Shown here one piece after another: positions 1 to 8,566 of a stretch of DNA of 64,000 bases. The stretch lies in the NCBI RefSeq assembly GCF_003217495.1, contig NZ_QJSW01000010.1, positions 124,001 through 188,000 on the forward strand, in the 5' to 3' direction. A program made the position numbers and the translations under genes. The notes under the pieces are model-generated. The model worked only from the letters and a program-made list of their open reading frames with translations. It searched no databases and was not told where the DNA came from. Origin of the DNA: Paenibacillus barcinonensis. GTDB taxonomy: Bacteria; Bacillota; Bacilli; Paenibacillales; Paenibacillaceae. How positions within the stretch are numbered: the first letter of the stretch is position 1; each line of letters starts with the position of its first letter.

Positions 1-332
1 TACTTGCAGGCATACATCTGCTCAAACATGAGCCTTCCGCGGGAGAATGTTATATCGAGGATCTCGTCGTACACCCGGTACATCAAGGTAAAGGCGTGGC
101 TAAACAACTGCTGGACTGGGCCCAGCAATACATGCTGCAAAGAACGTCGCTATCTTATCTCAGCCTGCATGTAGCTCGGCACAACGAGCATGCGATTCGA
201 CTGTACGAACGTGTTCATTTTCATACACAAAACCGTGCCAGCAGTTTGCTTACGGGCCTGCTGCTTGGTGAACATCATTGGTACTATATGACCCGCAAAG
301 GAGACGACTATATTGAAACCCAGCAAGCTTAA
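1..332 (+). CDS. GNAT-family N-acetyltransferase, C-terminal part (5' end outside window)
   Basis: The reading frame is open from base 3 and ends at TAA 330-332; the start lies before the window. The visible peptide contains the acetyl-CoA-binding core of GNAT enzymes (a strand VVHP, then QGKGVAKQLL, the Q/RxxGxG/A signature), followed by a helix and the typical ARHNEHAIRLYER segment near the C terminus. GNAT enzymes transfer acetyl from acetyl-CoA to an amine; the substrate cannot be told. The gene overlaps the next one by 20 bases, so the two are probably co-transcribed. Family assignment is secure, function is not. Confidence 0.85.
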   Translation, partial: LAGIHLLKHEPSAGECYIEDLVVHPVHQGKGVAKQLLDWAQQYMLQRTSLSYLSLHVARHNEHAIRLYERVHFHTQNRASSLLTGLLLGEHHWYYMTRKGDDYIETQQA

Positions 333-1350
333 ACGTAAAAAAATATGGATTGCGTTGCTTATCATCGCAGTATTGTTTGCAGGTACCGGAGCGTATATCG
401 TTGCTGAGCAGGATTATAACATGGTGGAGCAATCTGTTGAGATTCAAACGCCGCAAGGCAAATTGACGGGCATACTTGCACTTCCCAAGGAAGTTAGCGA
501 AAAGGAGAAACTTGGCCTCGTGCTCTTTATCCACGGTGATGGCCCGATTGATGCAACGCATAGCGAGGGTTACAGGCCGTTATGGGAGCGCCTTGCTTCA
601 ATTGGCTATGCTTCCTTGTCGCTCGACAAGCGCGGAATTGGGGGCTCCGAAGGCAACTGGCTTAATCAGAGCATAGATGATCGGGTGGTTGAAGCGGAGC
701 AAGCGATTGCCTGGGCCAAGCAGCAGTCAGTTATTGATGGTACCCGGATCGGCGTATGGGGAGCAAGTCAGGCCGGCTGGGTTATTCCTAAACTCGCAGG
801 CAAGGATCATCTCGCATTCAGCATCCTCGTATCGCCAGCCATCAATTGGCTGAAGCAAGGAGAATACAATACACGGAGTCAAATGGCCAAGGATGGTCAT
901 ACATCTCAGGAGATTGAGGTACAGGTCGAATATGAGAACCAGATCAAAGAGCTTTTAAAACATGATGGTTCCTATGAGGAATATATGAAGCTTGTTCGCA
1001 ATGGGGAAGAGCCGATGTCCAGGGAACGCTGGAGTTTTGTCAGCAAAAACTTCAATTCCGATGCCACCGAGAGTCTGCGCAATTTCAAAAGCCCGGTGTT
1101 GCTCCTGCTGGGAGAAGATGATGTGAATGTAGATATTCAAGATACCGAACGCACTTATCGCAAGGAAATTCAGCCTTCTTATTGGCTGCATGTCAAGACG
1201 CTCCAGCATACAGAGCATTCGATGTTACCCACATCTATAGCAGGTTCTGAATGGAAGATGGGGCTTCGCTTCCTGTTTGCTCCACGAAGTATAACGACGG
1301 ATGGTTATATGGATGAGATTGAGGATTTTCTCACAAAACGGGCTCCGTGA
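313..1350 (+). CDS. Membrane-anchored alpha/beta hydrolase
   Basis: 345 residues from a TTG start inside the end of the acetyltransferase gene; no other start precedes the N-terminal membrane segment. Residues 1-10 are very basic and 11-30 form one hydrophobic helix, so the catalytic domain probably sits outside the membrane. The hydrolase fold shows an HGDG oxyanion loop near residue 74, an SLDKRGIGGSEG strand-turn near 101-112 and the nucleophile elbow GASQAG with Ser152. This resembles the Dienelactone hydrolase/BAAT-like serine hydrolases; the substrate is unknown. A strong hairpin terminator follows. Confidence 0.85.
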   Translation: MKPSKLKRKKIWIALLIIAVLFAGTGAYIVAEQDYNMVEQSVEIQTPQGKLTGILALPKEVSEKEKLGLVLFIHGDGPIDATHSEGYRPLWERLASIGYASLSLDKRGIGGSEGNWLNQSIDDRVVEAEQAIAWAKQQSVIDGTRIGVWGASQAGWVIPKLAGKDHLAFSILVSPAINWLKQGEYNTRSQMAKDGHTSQEIEVQVEYENQIKELLKHDGSYEEYMKLVRNGEEPMSRERWSFVSKNFNSDATESLRNFKSPVLLLLGEDDVNVDIQDTERTYRKEIQPSYWLHVKTLQHTEHSMLPTSIAGSEWKMGLRFLFAPRSITTDGYMDEIEDFLTKRAP

Positions 1351-1410
1351 TTGTCTCTGATTGAAGGAAGTAAGTTAAACCAGTACATTAAATAGGTAAG
1401 TTCATTCAAG

Positions 1411-1450
1411 AACTCCGAGGGTGATATGTGTATCACCTTTTTGGAGTTTT
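1411..1450 (+). terminator. Rho-independent terminator after the hydrolase
   Basis: AACTCC-GA-GGTGATA and TATCACC-TTTTT-GGAGTT arms pair around a four-base loop, followed by TTT. It closes the acetyltransferase/hydrolase unit. Confidence 0.8.
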
Positions 1451-1550
1451 ATCCCCTAATATTATACAAAAGAAGGATGTATTTCTGTTATACTAATAAC
1501 TTCATGAGATTTTATTAGAGAAAATGATATGGAGAGGAATGAGGTTAGCA

Positions 1551-2195
1551 GTGGATAGGCGGGAAGTTATTATTTATGTTGCTGTATTTTTATTTACCCT
1601 TGTGATGTTGTGGAATGACCAATCGATTATTCTAGTTTTGGGTGTAGTGCTCTTCACCACACTGATTGCGTTTACAATTCACGTTATATACCCGATGGCT
1701 TGGGAGACGCGAATGAATCGGTTAGACGCTTTTTTGCGAAACAAACAGCATAAGCCGTACATTTACATTTTCTACGCCACTGCCAATAGACTGGATGAGG
1801 AAGTGGAGCAGACAATCGAAAAACTGATGAGTGATCCGCGCGCCAGCAAGTCAACAAAAGCAAACTATCAGGCTGCGTATGGGTCCTATCGTAAGGATAT
1901 GTTCACGTTGAGAAAAGCGGTTCGCGAGATGCGCAGATCAGATTACCGTACATACTATGAGACCATTTTACTTACAGAGGAAGGGAACAGTGAGCGGGCC
2001 AGGGCACATCTGACTTCCATTAAAAAAGAGTGGATGCGCTTTGCACTTCTGGCTGAGATTGAACGCAGATTAAATCATTTGGAGCAGGCAGCAGAATATG
2101 CTTCCAAAGCTATTCAGGCAAGCAGAGGGGTTAACAGGTACATCATGACGAAAGAAGCCGAACGATATTATACGAAGGAGCAGCTTGCACAATAA
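1551..2195 (+). CDS. Membrane protein with TPR-like helical domain, unknown function
   Basis: About 214 residues. Two hydrophobic segments lie near the N terminus (about residues 5-22 and 25-46), followed by a soluble helical domain. Its last 50 residues (AEIERRLNHLEQAAEYASKAIQA) look like a tetratricopeptide repeat. The GTG at 1551 is preferred because GAGG at 1541-1544 sits six bases upstream; in-frame ATGs at 1524 and 1539 have poorer ribosome sites and would add up to nine residues. The gene is monocistronic between two terminators. I do not recognise the family; the architecture suggests a membrane-tethered protein-interaction module. Confidence 0.75.
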   Translation: MDRREVIIYVAVFLFTLVMLWNDQSIILVLGVVLFTTLIAFTIHVIYPMAWETRMNRLDAFLRNKQHKPYIYIFYATANRLDEEVEQTIEKLMSDPRASKSTKANYQAAYGSYRKDMFTLRKAVREMRRSDYRTYYETILLTEEGNSERARAHLTSIKKEWMRFALLAEIERRLNHLEQAAEYASKAIQASRGVNRYIMTKEAERYYTKEQLAQ

Positions 2196-2210
2196 GTAAA
2201 TGATAATGAA

Positions 2211-2245
2211 GAACACATTCGCGATGGGGCGTAATGTGTTCTTTT
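2211..2245 (+). terminator. Rho-independent terminator
   Basis: GAACACATT and AATGTGTTC arms around a 13-base loop, followed by TTTT. It ends the membrane-protein gene. Confidence 0.75.
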
Positions 2246-2330
2246 ACTGTATAGGAGTATGCAGGATGTTTAACCCGACCAGGATTTTTATATTTTTTGA
2301 ACCATATTGATTAATTTATGCCTCACGGGC

Positions 2331-2362
2331 TTTACAGTAACGTATACGTTATTGTTTATAAT
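2331..2362 (+). promoter_or_regulatory. MerR-type promoter with operator in a long spacer
   Basis: A -35-like TTTACA (2331-2336) and a perfect -10 TATAAT (2357-2362) are separated by 20 bp, longer than the usual 17. The spacer holds the palindrome TAACGTATACGTTA (2338-2351), extended by ACA/TGT arms. MerR proteins are known to bind such dyads between overlong promoter elements and untwist them. The next gene is a MerR regulator, so autoregulation is the natural reading. Confidence 0.75.
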
Positions 2363-2379
2363 GGTTTCAGGAAGAGGTG

Positions 2380-3171
2380 ATGTATATCATTCTGATTGGA
2401 GAGCTAGCGAAAAAAACTAATATCAGCAAAAGAACACTCCATTACTATGAACAAATTGAATTGCTCCAGCCTACACATATTACAGATAACGGGTATCGTT
2501 ACTATGATGAAACTGCCATCCTTCGCCTTCAAAGAATCCTCCTGCTGAAATCCATTGGTTACACACTAGAACAAATTAAAGAGCTGTTACAGAAGCAAAA
2601 CAATATGGGCGAAAACGAAAATTGGGTCGCGTCTCTTCAAGAACAAATAGAGCTGATTGAACAAAAAAAAGAAGAACTGACTCGCAAGCAATACTATCTC
2701 AGATCTACCATCCAGACAGTGCGATTCAACGGAATGACTGATCTTGAACAATTACTGCGGATTATTTCCCATTTGGAAAATCGTCCTCTCCAAGAAGGCA
2801 TAATACCTCCTGATTTCAGTGATGAGTTACACTTGACTTCACAGGAAATAGACATATTCAATCAGCTGCCTGTTCTCGGGAGTAATGATCCGCGAATGGA
2901 GCAACTGTTAACCATTTTTGAACGTGTAGGATCTATGATGCCCTCATCTCCACATACTTCCGAAGCTCAAATCATTGCCGGTCAGCTGTACGAATTGGGA
3001 CTAGAGCTATTTGCTGGGGATGAAACACTGCTTAACAAGTATTGGGCACTTATTCAACCGGGGGATCATGCGGCGCCTGTCGTGATGGGTATGGATAATG
3101 AATTCATGTCTTATGTAGATGAGATGATCAGCTTTTTTTTGAAACAAAGAGAGGACGACGTACATGAATAA
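2380..3171 (+). CDS. MerR-family transcriptional regulator
   Basis: About 263 residues. The N-terminal winged helix-turn-helix carries the family hallmarks GELAKKTNISKRTLHYYEQ and NGYRYYDE, then a dimerisation coiled coil (about residues 75-110). The C-terminal half (about 140-263) is helical and resembles effector-binding domains of multidrug-type MerR proteins such as TipAS, with no metal-binding cysteines. A GTG at 2377 directly precedes the chosen ATG. AGGAAGAGG supplies the ribosome site. The stop overlaps the start of the next gene by eight bases, so regulator and lipoprotein are coupled. The effector is unknown; a hydrophobic compound is likely from family knowledge. Confidence 0.88.
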   Translation: MYIILIGELAKKTNISKRTLHYYEQIELLQPTHITDNGYRYYDETAILRLQRILLLKSIGYTLEQIKELLQKQNNMGENENWVASLQEQIELIEQKKEELTRKQYYLRSTIQTVRFNGMTDLEQLLRIISHLENRPLQEGIIPPDFSDELHLTSQEIDIFNQLPVLGSNDPRMEQLLTIFERVGSMMPSSPHTSEAQIIAGQLYELGLELFAGDETLLNKYWALIQPGDHAAPVVMGMDNEFMSYVDEMISFFLKQREDDVHE

Positions 3172-3637
3172 TAATCCATCCAGAGAAAAGAGCAAGAATA
3201 ATGGGCTTCCCGCCTTGTTGGCAGGTCTATTAATGTTATGTTCAGCATGTGGGACAACAGAAGATACATTACAAGGTACGGATCGTGAGGTGTCAAAAAG
3301 AAAGGCTGCGCAGGTCACGGATGTAATCCTCGTTGAAGTGCATGTTGACAGTGATCGTAATTCGGCTGTTGATCTGGAGGTGGAGATCAATGCACGAAAA
3401 CATCCGCAGAGTATGTATTTAGAGTCTGTCGAGCTTCCATATAAAGAGACATTTGTTATTCCCAAAGATACGTTTATCCCCCTAACCTCCACTCATGTCC
3501 GGGCAAGAACAAATGATGGTGCCAGCTGGATAAGCTGTTCTATTCTATATGACGGAGAGTTAGTTGTGTCTCATAAGTCACGAGGAAATAATCCACGGGC
3601 TGATTGTGAGAAGAAGTTTCAGCTAGGGCCAGGATAA
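3164..3637 (+). CDS. Small lipoprotein, translationally coupled to the MerR regulator
   Basis: 157 residues. A basic N terminus is followed by a hydrophobic stretch ending LCSAC-G, a plausible lipobox with the modified cysteine near residue 29. The mature part has no recognised domain; it contains mixed beta-type sequence (DVILVEVHVDSD...). The ATG lies inside the last codons of the MerR gene with AGAGAGGA upstream, so the two are made together. It is probably a surface-exposed lipoprotein controlled by the same inducer as the regulator; function unknown. Confidence 0.75.
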   Translation: MNNNPSREKSKNNGLPALLAGLLMLCSACGTTEDTLQGTDREVSKRKAAQVTDVILVEVHVDSDRNSAVDLEVEINARKHPQSMYLESVELPYKETFVIPKDTFIPLTSTHVRARTNDGASWISCSILYDGELVVSHKSRGNNPRADCEKKFQLGPG

Positions 3638-3755
3638 GCATCACTTGAGGAGTTATTCTTCCGGCTCTTTCGGCACACGGATGAGTTATTCGCACAGGCA
3701 AGTCGTCCACCCATTGCGTAGACTAGAGTAGATCAAGTCAAGTGAGGTGAATTCC

Positions 3756-4346
3756 ATGGCTAGAACCAGTGAAATACACGACAAGGCAAAACGATTCAAA
3801 GATCGTCCGGTCTGCGTGACACTTCATAATGGCGAAACGTACATCGGGTACATCTCTGGCGTTAACAGCGAGGGCGTAGTGATGACCGGGGGCGGAAAAC
3901 TAGCGCAAACACAAACAATAAATACCAAAACAGCAGGTGCTACACGTAGCGCTTCTCCTAAAATGAAACCCAAACCAGCCGGAGCTGGCAGAACCGCATC
4001 CTCCCGAAGCCGGAAAAAGGTTAATGGTGCTCGTAAGCCAGCCGCACGATCTCGGGCTATTTCTCGTACATCGTCGAGTCAAGCTCATGTGTCATCCTTG
4101 ATGCCGATGATGGGCTCCCTGTTGGGCGGCTTTGGTGGACTTGGCGGTGCTGGAGGGATTGGCGGAATGCTCGGAGGCGGAATGCGTTTGTTTGGCATGA
4201 TCCAGCGTTTCGTACCTGTTGTGAAAATGGGCTACGGCATGATCAAACAGATCCAGCCGTTTATGGGGGCTGTACAGGGTCTGATGACTCCAGCCCAAGC
4301 TCAAGCAGCCCAGTCTGAGGCAGAGGCGGAAGTGCAAGAGGCATAA
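3756..4346 (+). CDS. Lsm-like N-terminal domain protein with basic linker and Gly-rich hydrophobic tail
   Basis: 196 residues from ATG 3756, preceded by GAGGTGA at 3744-3750. Three zones are visible. Residues 1-45 (RPVCVTLHNGETYIGYISGV then EGVVM) read like the first strands of an Sm/Lsm barrel. Residues 50-105 are a low-complexity basic linker rich in Lys, Arg, Ser and Ala. Residues 108-180 begin with methionine- and glycine-rich repeats (GGFGGLGGAGGIGG) and continue as amphipathic or hydrophobic helix. The C terminus is Ala/Glu/Gln-rich. Lsm folds bind RNA, and the basic linker fits nucleic-acid contact; the tail suggests membrane association or self-assembly. No established family name is known to me. 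Confidence 0.7.
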   Translation: MARTSEIHDKAKRFKDRPVCVTLHNGETYIGYISGVNSEGVVMTGGGKLAQTQTINTKTAGATRSASPKMKPKPAGAGRTASSRSRKKVNGARKPAARSRAISRTSSSQAHVSSLMPMMGSLLGGFGGLGGAGGIGGMLGGGMRLFGMIQRFVPVVKMGYGMIKQIQPFMGAVQGLMTPAQAQAAQSEAEAEVQEA

Positions 4347-4410
4347 TGGTTGATTAAACGAGATTCAATTGAAGAGGTAAGTTGAAAGAGATGATTGGAA
4401 CGAAGGAAAC

Positions 4411-4465
4411 TGCAAGCTGCTGCTCTCTGACATGAGGTGGAGAGCGGCTTGTTTGCATTTTTGCA
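4411..4465 (+). terminator. Rho-independent terminator
   Basis: GCAAGC-T-GCTGCTCTC pairs with GAGAGC-GGCTTG-T, followed by a T-rich run. It closes the Lsm-like gene. Confidence 0.65.
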
Positions 4466-4520
4466 TTTAGGAAGAACAGCAAGAATGGGTAGCCCTAACC
4501 ACGGTCACAGCAACCGCATG

Positions 4521-4566
4521 ATAAAAATAAAAAAAACACCCCGTACAACATGTAAGTACGGGGTGT
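4521..4566 (-). terminator. Rho-independent terminator for the arabinofuranosidase gene
   Basis: ACACCCCGTAC and GTACGGGGTGT form a perfect 11-bp stem with a nine-base loop. On the minus strand it is followed by a long T-rich tract, so it terminates the leftward glycosidase gene. Confidence 0.88.
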
Positions 4567-4622
4567 GAGCACACAATATAGAAAATGCTGAATGAATTGT
4601 AGCAGAGTCAAGAACGCGATGA

Positions 4623-6158
<1,536 letters not shown>

Positions 6159-6302
6159 TTAGTGTTTTTTGTGATACAACTACGTCATCTTCATTTAATT
6201 TGAATTCGCTTAAAGGCAAAATCAACATATTGATTTGTTATCTAATATGTATCATAATGCTATTATATTGAGCAAGTTCATTTTACTCAGTTCGCTAAAT
6301 AA

Positions 6303-6317
6303 CGAATTCTAAATTCG
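6303..6317. promoter_or_regulatory. Candidate operator in the abfA/ArsR divergent region
   Basis: CGAATT-CTA-AATTCG is a perfect inverted repeat with a three-base centre. The complement of 6197-6208 reads CGAATTC-AAATT, a close variant, giving two similar sites in the 240-bp divergent region. A winged-helix regulator gene starts 59 bases further on, so this is its most likely binding site. This is inference from position and symmetry. Confidence 0.5.
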
Positions 6318-6375
6318 AAAAATAGGACATCTAAACCCTGAAAGAAAAACATATGACACCAAGGAAGTGGAATTT

Positions 6376-7311
6376 ATGATGCTTGGAACCGATGCAGCTT
6401 CATTGCTTGTCTACGAGGCGCTAGCAAGTGAAGCGCGTCTGAATATTGTGCGGCTGCTGCTGCAAAACAGAGAGATGCACATTAATGCTCTTGCCGGGGA
6501 GCTTTATCTCAGCAAAGCCATCGTCAGTACACATGTCAGCAAGCTGCAAAAAGCAGGCATTGTGGGCAGCCGAATGAAACGGGAGAACGGTGGCACCTAC
6601 AAATATTGTTTTATTGTGCGAGAATTCATGACCATCAGTCTGTCACCACCCGTGCCTGCGGACACTTCTTATCACGAAGTATCCATTCCGGTGGGGCAAT
6701 ATACAGATTATGAAGCATGGCCAACCTGCGGAATTGCAACAACAACTCAAGTGATCGGACAATTTGATACCCCCGCCTGCTTCATGGACCCGGATCGGGT
6801 GAATGCCGGTATTCTTTGGATGGCCAGAGGTTTCGTTGAATATAAGATTCCCAATTATCTGCATAATGATCAGCAGCTTCGAGAGATTGAAATCTCACTT
6901 GAACTCAGCTCTGAAGCTCCTAAAGTCAATGAAAACTGGCCGTCCGATATTCGCTTTACACTTAACGGCTATGATCTCGGCACATGGACTAGTCCGGGTG
7001 ACTTCGGTGATCGCAAGGGGAAGCATACACCATTATGGTGGAAATTGGACGTTAACCAGTATGGAGTATTGAAAGTGCTGCGCATTAATGAGGAAGGCAC
7101 GTTTATGGATAGCCAGCGAATATCGGATGTTTCCATTGCAGACCTGGAGCTCCAGACGGCCACCTATTGGACGTTTGGATTAAACCCGGAGGAAAGCGCC
7201 GCGGGACGCGGGGGGCTTACCCTATTTGGCAAGGGCTTTGGTAACTACGATCAGGATATTATGATTCGATATTATTATGATGCTCAGAAAATCAAAACTG
7301 CAAATGAATAG
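6376..7311 (+). CDS. ArsR-type winged-helix regulator with a large C-terminal domain
   Basis: About 311 residues; AAGGAAGTGG precedes the ATG. Residues 5-85 form an ArsR-like helix-turn-helix (EALASEARLNIVRLLLQ, then LYLSKAIVSTHVSKLQKAGIV). The remaining 225 residues are beta-rich, with many Trp, Tyr and Gly, and contain blocks such as DIRFTLNGYDLGTWTSPGDFG; this looks like a jelly-roll or carbohydrate-binding module. No metal-binding cysteine pair is seen, so metal sensing is unlikely. Divergence from the GH51 gene suggests a sugar-responsive switch for arabinoside use. A sugar effector is inference. Confidence 0.82.
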   Translation: MMLGTDAASLLVYEALASEARLNIVRLLLQNREMHINALAGELYLSKAIVSTHVSKLQKAGIVGSRMKRENGGTYKYCFIVREFMTISLSPPVPADTSYHEVSIPVGQYTDYEAWPTCGIATTTQVIGQFDTPACFMDPDRVNAGILWMARGFVEYKIPNYLHNDQQLREIEISLELSSEAPKVNENWPSDIRFTLNGYDLGTWTSPGDFGDRKGKHTPLWWKLDVNQYGVLKVLRINEEGTFMDSQRISDVSIADLELQTATYWTFGLNPEESAAGRGGLTLFGKGFGNYDQDIMIRYYYDAQKIKTANE

Positions 7312-7408
7312 AATATGCGATTTGTTATCAATTTAAATAAAAGGCACCAACATCGACTGGTGTTAAATCAGCTCCAAAGCAGCATATCCGTATTCCAGAA
7401 CTAGAGTA

Positions 7409-7438
7409 TTGACAACGATTACATGGCTGGTATAGAAT
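7409..7438 (+). promoter_or_regulatory. Promoter of the beta-glucoside operon with a cre-like site
   Basis: TTGACA at 7409-7414 is followed by TATAGA after 16 bp or TAGAAT after 18 bp. The 15-mer TTGACAACGATTACA (7409-7423) fits the Bacillus CcpA cre consensus WTGNAANCGNWNNCW with one mismatch, and it covers the -35 box, where bound CcpA would repress. The start would lie just upstream of the first RAT. Confidence 0.7.
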
Positions 7439-7450
7439 ACAGCTATATAA

Positions 7451-7537
7451 GGAGTGTCACTGATTCGATCAGGCACCACCACAGTCTGGATTACACAAGT
7501 GTATTGGCTTGTGTATTGGGCAATGGTGGTGCTTTTT
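7451..7537 (+). promoter_or_regulatory. RAT antiterminator site 1 overlapping an intrinsic terminator
   Basis: 7451-7480 matches the ribonucleic antiterminator (RAT) recognised by BglG/LicT proteins: a GGA-TGT-ACTGAT opening, then CAGGCA. Its end forms the first arm of a terminator: GCACCACCA at 7473-7481 pairs with TGGTGGTGC at 7524-7532, followed by TTTTT. The two structures exclude each other. Without substrate the terminator forms; with active LicT-type protein the RAT is stabilised and transcription enters the operon, including the antiterminator gene itself. Confidence 0.93.
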
Positions 7538-7559
7538 GCATATTGGGGGTGAGGGCATC

Positions 7560-8408
7560 ATGAGGTTCAAGAAATCATTAAACAACAACATCGCCCTGGC
7601 GGAAGACGCCGAAGGCTGTGAAGTCATTGTCATCGGGACAGGCGTTGGCTTCAAAAAAGTAAAGGGGCAGCCGATCGAGCAGAGTCAGATTCAGAAAACG
7701 TTCCGGATTGGCTCGAATGATAAGTATCAACGAGTCGAACAATTCCTTAGCGATATCCCTCTGCAAGTCATTGATATTACGGATCAGATTATTGAAGAAG
7801 GCAAAGGAATTATCGAAAAGCAGCTGAATGACTCCATCCTGTTAACGCTGGCAGATCATATTCATTTTGCTCTCGATCGTTTCAAAAAAGGAGTAGATGT
7901 GCAAAATCCGCTCCACTGGGATATTCGGCATCTGTATCCTGCGGAATATCGAGCAGGTGAACTGGCAGTCAAAAGAATTAATGAAGCCTTTGTAGTTACA
8001 TTGCCCTCTGGCGAGGCCAGCTCCATTGCTCTTCATTTTGTGAATTCGCAATATGATTCGGGCGGAATGAACCAAACGATCAGGATTACACAGATGATTA
8101 ATGACATTTTAGGTATCATGACTGATCATTTTGGGAGGGACTTGAATCAGGAATCCACGGATTTCTCCAGATTCATCACCCATCTGAGATACTTCATCGT
8201 TCGGCAAATGAACCGGGAAGTGCTCTCATTCAAGGATCAGCAATTTTTATATGATGTATTGTCGGAGCGATACCCTGTCAGCTTCCAATGCGCACTCAAA
8301 ATAAAGGAGGCGATGGAGCAGCAGCGCGGGTTCGCGATTACTCCCGATGAGATGGTATACCTCATGATTCACATCGAGAGAGTGACATCCCGTACCGATG
8401 CGGGTTAA
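7560..8408 (+). CDS. licT: BglG/LicT-type transcription antiterminator
   Basis: 282 residues from ATG 7560, with GGGGTGAGG upstream. Residues 1-55 form the RNA-binding CAT domain (RFKKSLNNNIALAED...GTGVGFKK), followed by two PTS regulation domains, PRD1 (about 65-170) and PRD2 (about 170-282), each with conserved histidines (HIHFALDR; THLRYFIVRQ). In known LicT proteins, PRD phosphorylation by the PTS permease inactivates and by HPr activates, so binding of RAT needs sugar and a lack of glucose. Here it lies downstream of RAT 1 and upstream of RAT 2, permease and glucosidase, so it controls itself and the rest. Confidence 0.96.
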   Translation: MRFKKSLNNNIALAEDAEGCEVIVIGTGVGFKKVKGQPIEQSQIQKTFRIGSNDKYQRVEQFLSDIPLQVIDITDQIIEEGKGIIEKQLNDSILLTLADHIHFALDRFKKGVDVQNPLHWDIRHLYPAEYRAGELAVKRINEAFVVTLPSGEASSIALHFVNSQYDSGGMNQTIRITQMINDILGIMTDHFGRDLNQESTDFSRFITHLRYFIVRQMNREVLSFKDQQFLYDVLSERYPVSFQCALKIKEAMEQQRGFAITPDEMVYLMIHIERVTSRTDAG

Positions 8409-8458
8409 TCTCAATACACCCTTTTGAAGTTATACCATCTATAGAATGAAGTGAATAT

Positions 8459-8544
8459 GGAGTGTTACTGATTCGATCAGGCACCACCAAATGTTTCCGA
8501 TTCCGCAGTTTGTCGCGGTCCGGGTATACATTTGGTTTTTTTTT
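8459..8544 (+). promoter_or_regulatory. RAT antiterminator site 2 overlapping an intrinsic terminator
   Basis: The 30-base RAT at 8459-8488 differs from RAT 1 by one base (T for C at the eighth position). Its 3' end overlaps the terminator arm CCAAATGT (8487-8494), which pairs with ACATTTGG (8528-8535) before nine Ts. This puts the PTS permease and glucosidase under a second checkpoint after the antiterminator gene, as in bglPH of Bacillus subtilis. Confidence 0.93.
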
Positions 8545-8566
8545 CGCCAAAAAAGGAGGAAGCAGC

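Noticed and set aside
3650..3712. GAGTTATTC repeated twice before the Lsm-like gene
   Set aside because: Only nine bases, with irregular spacing and no clear role.
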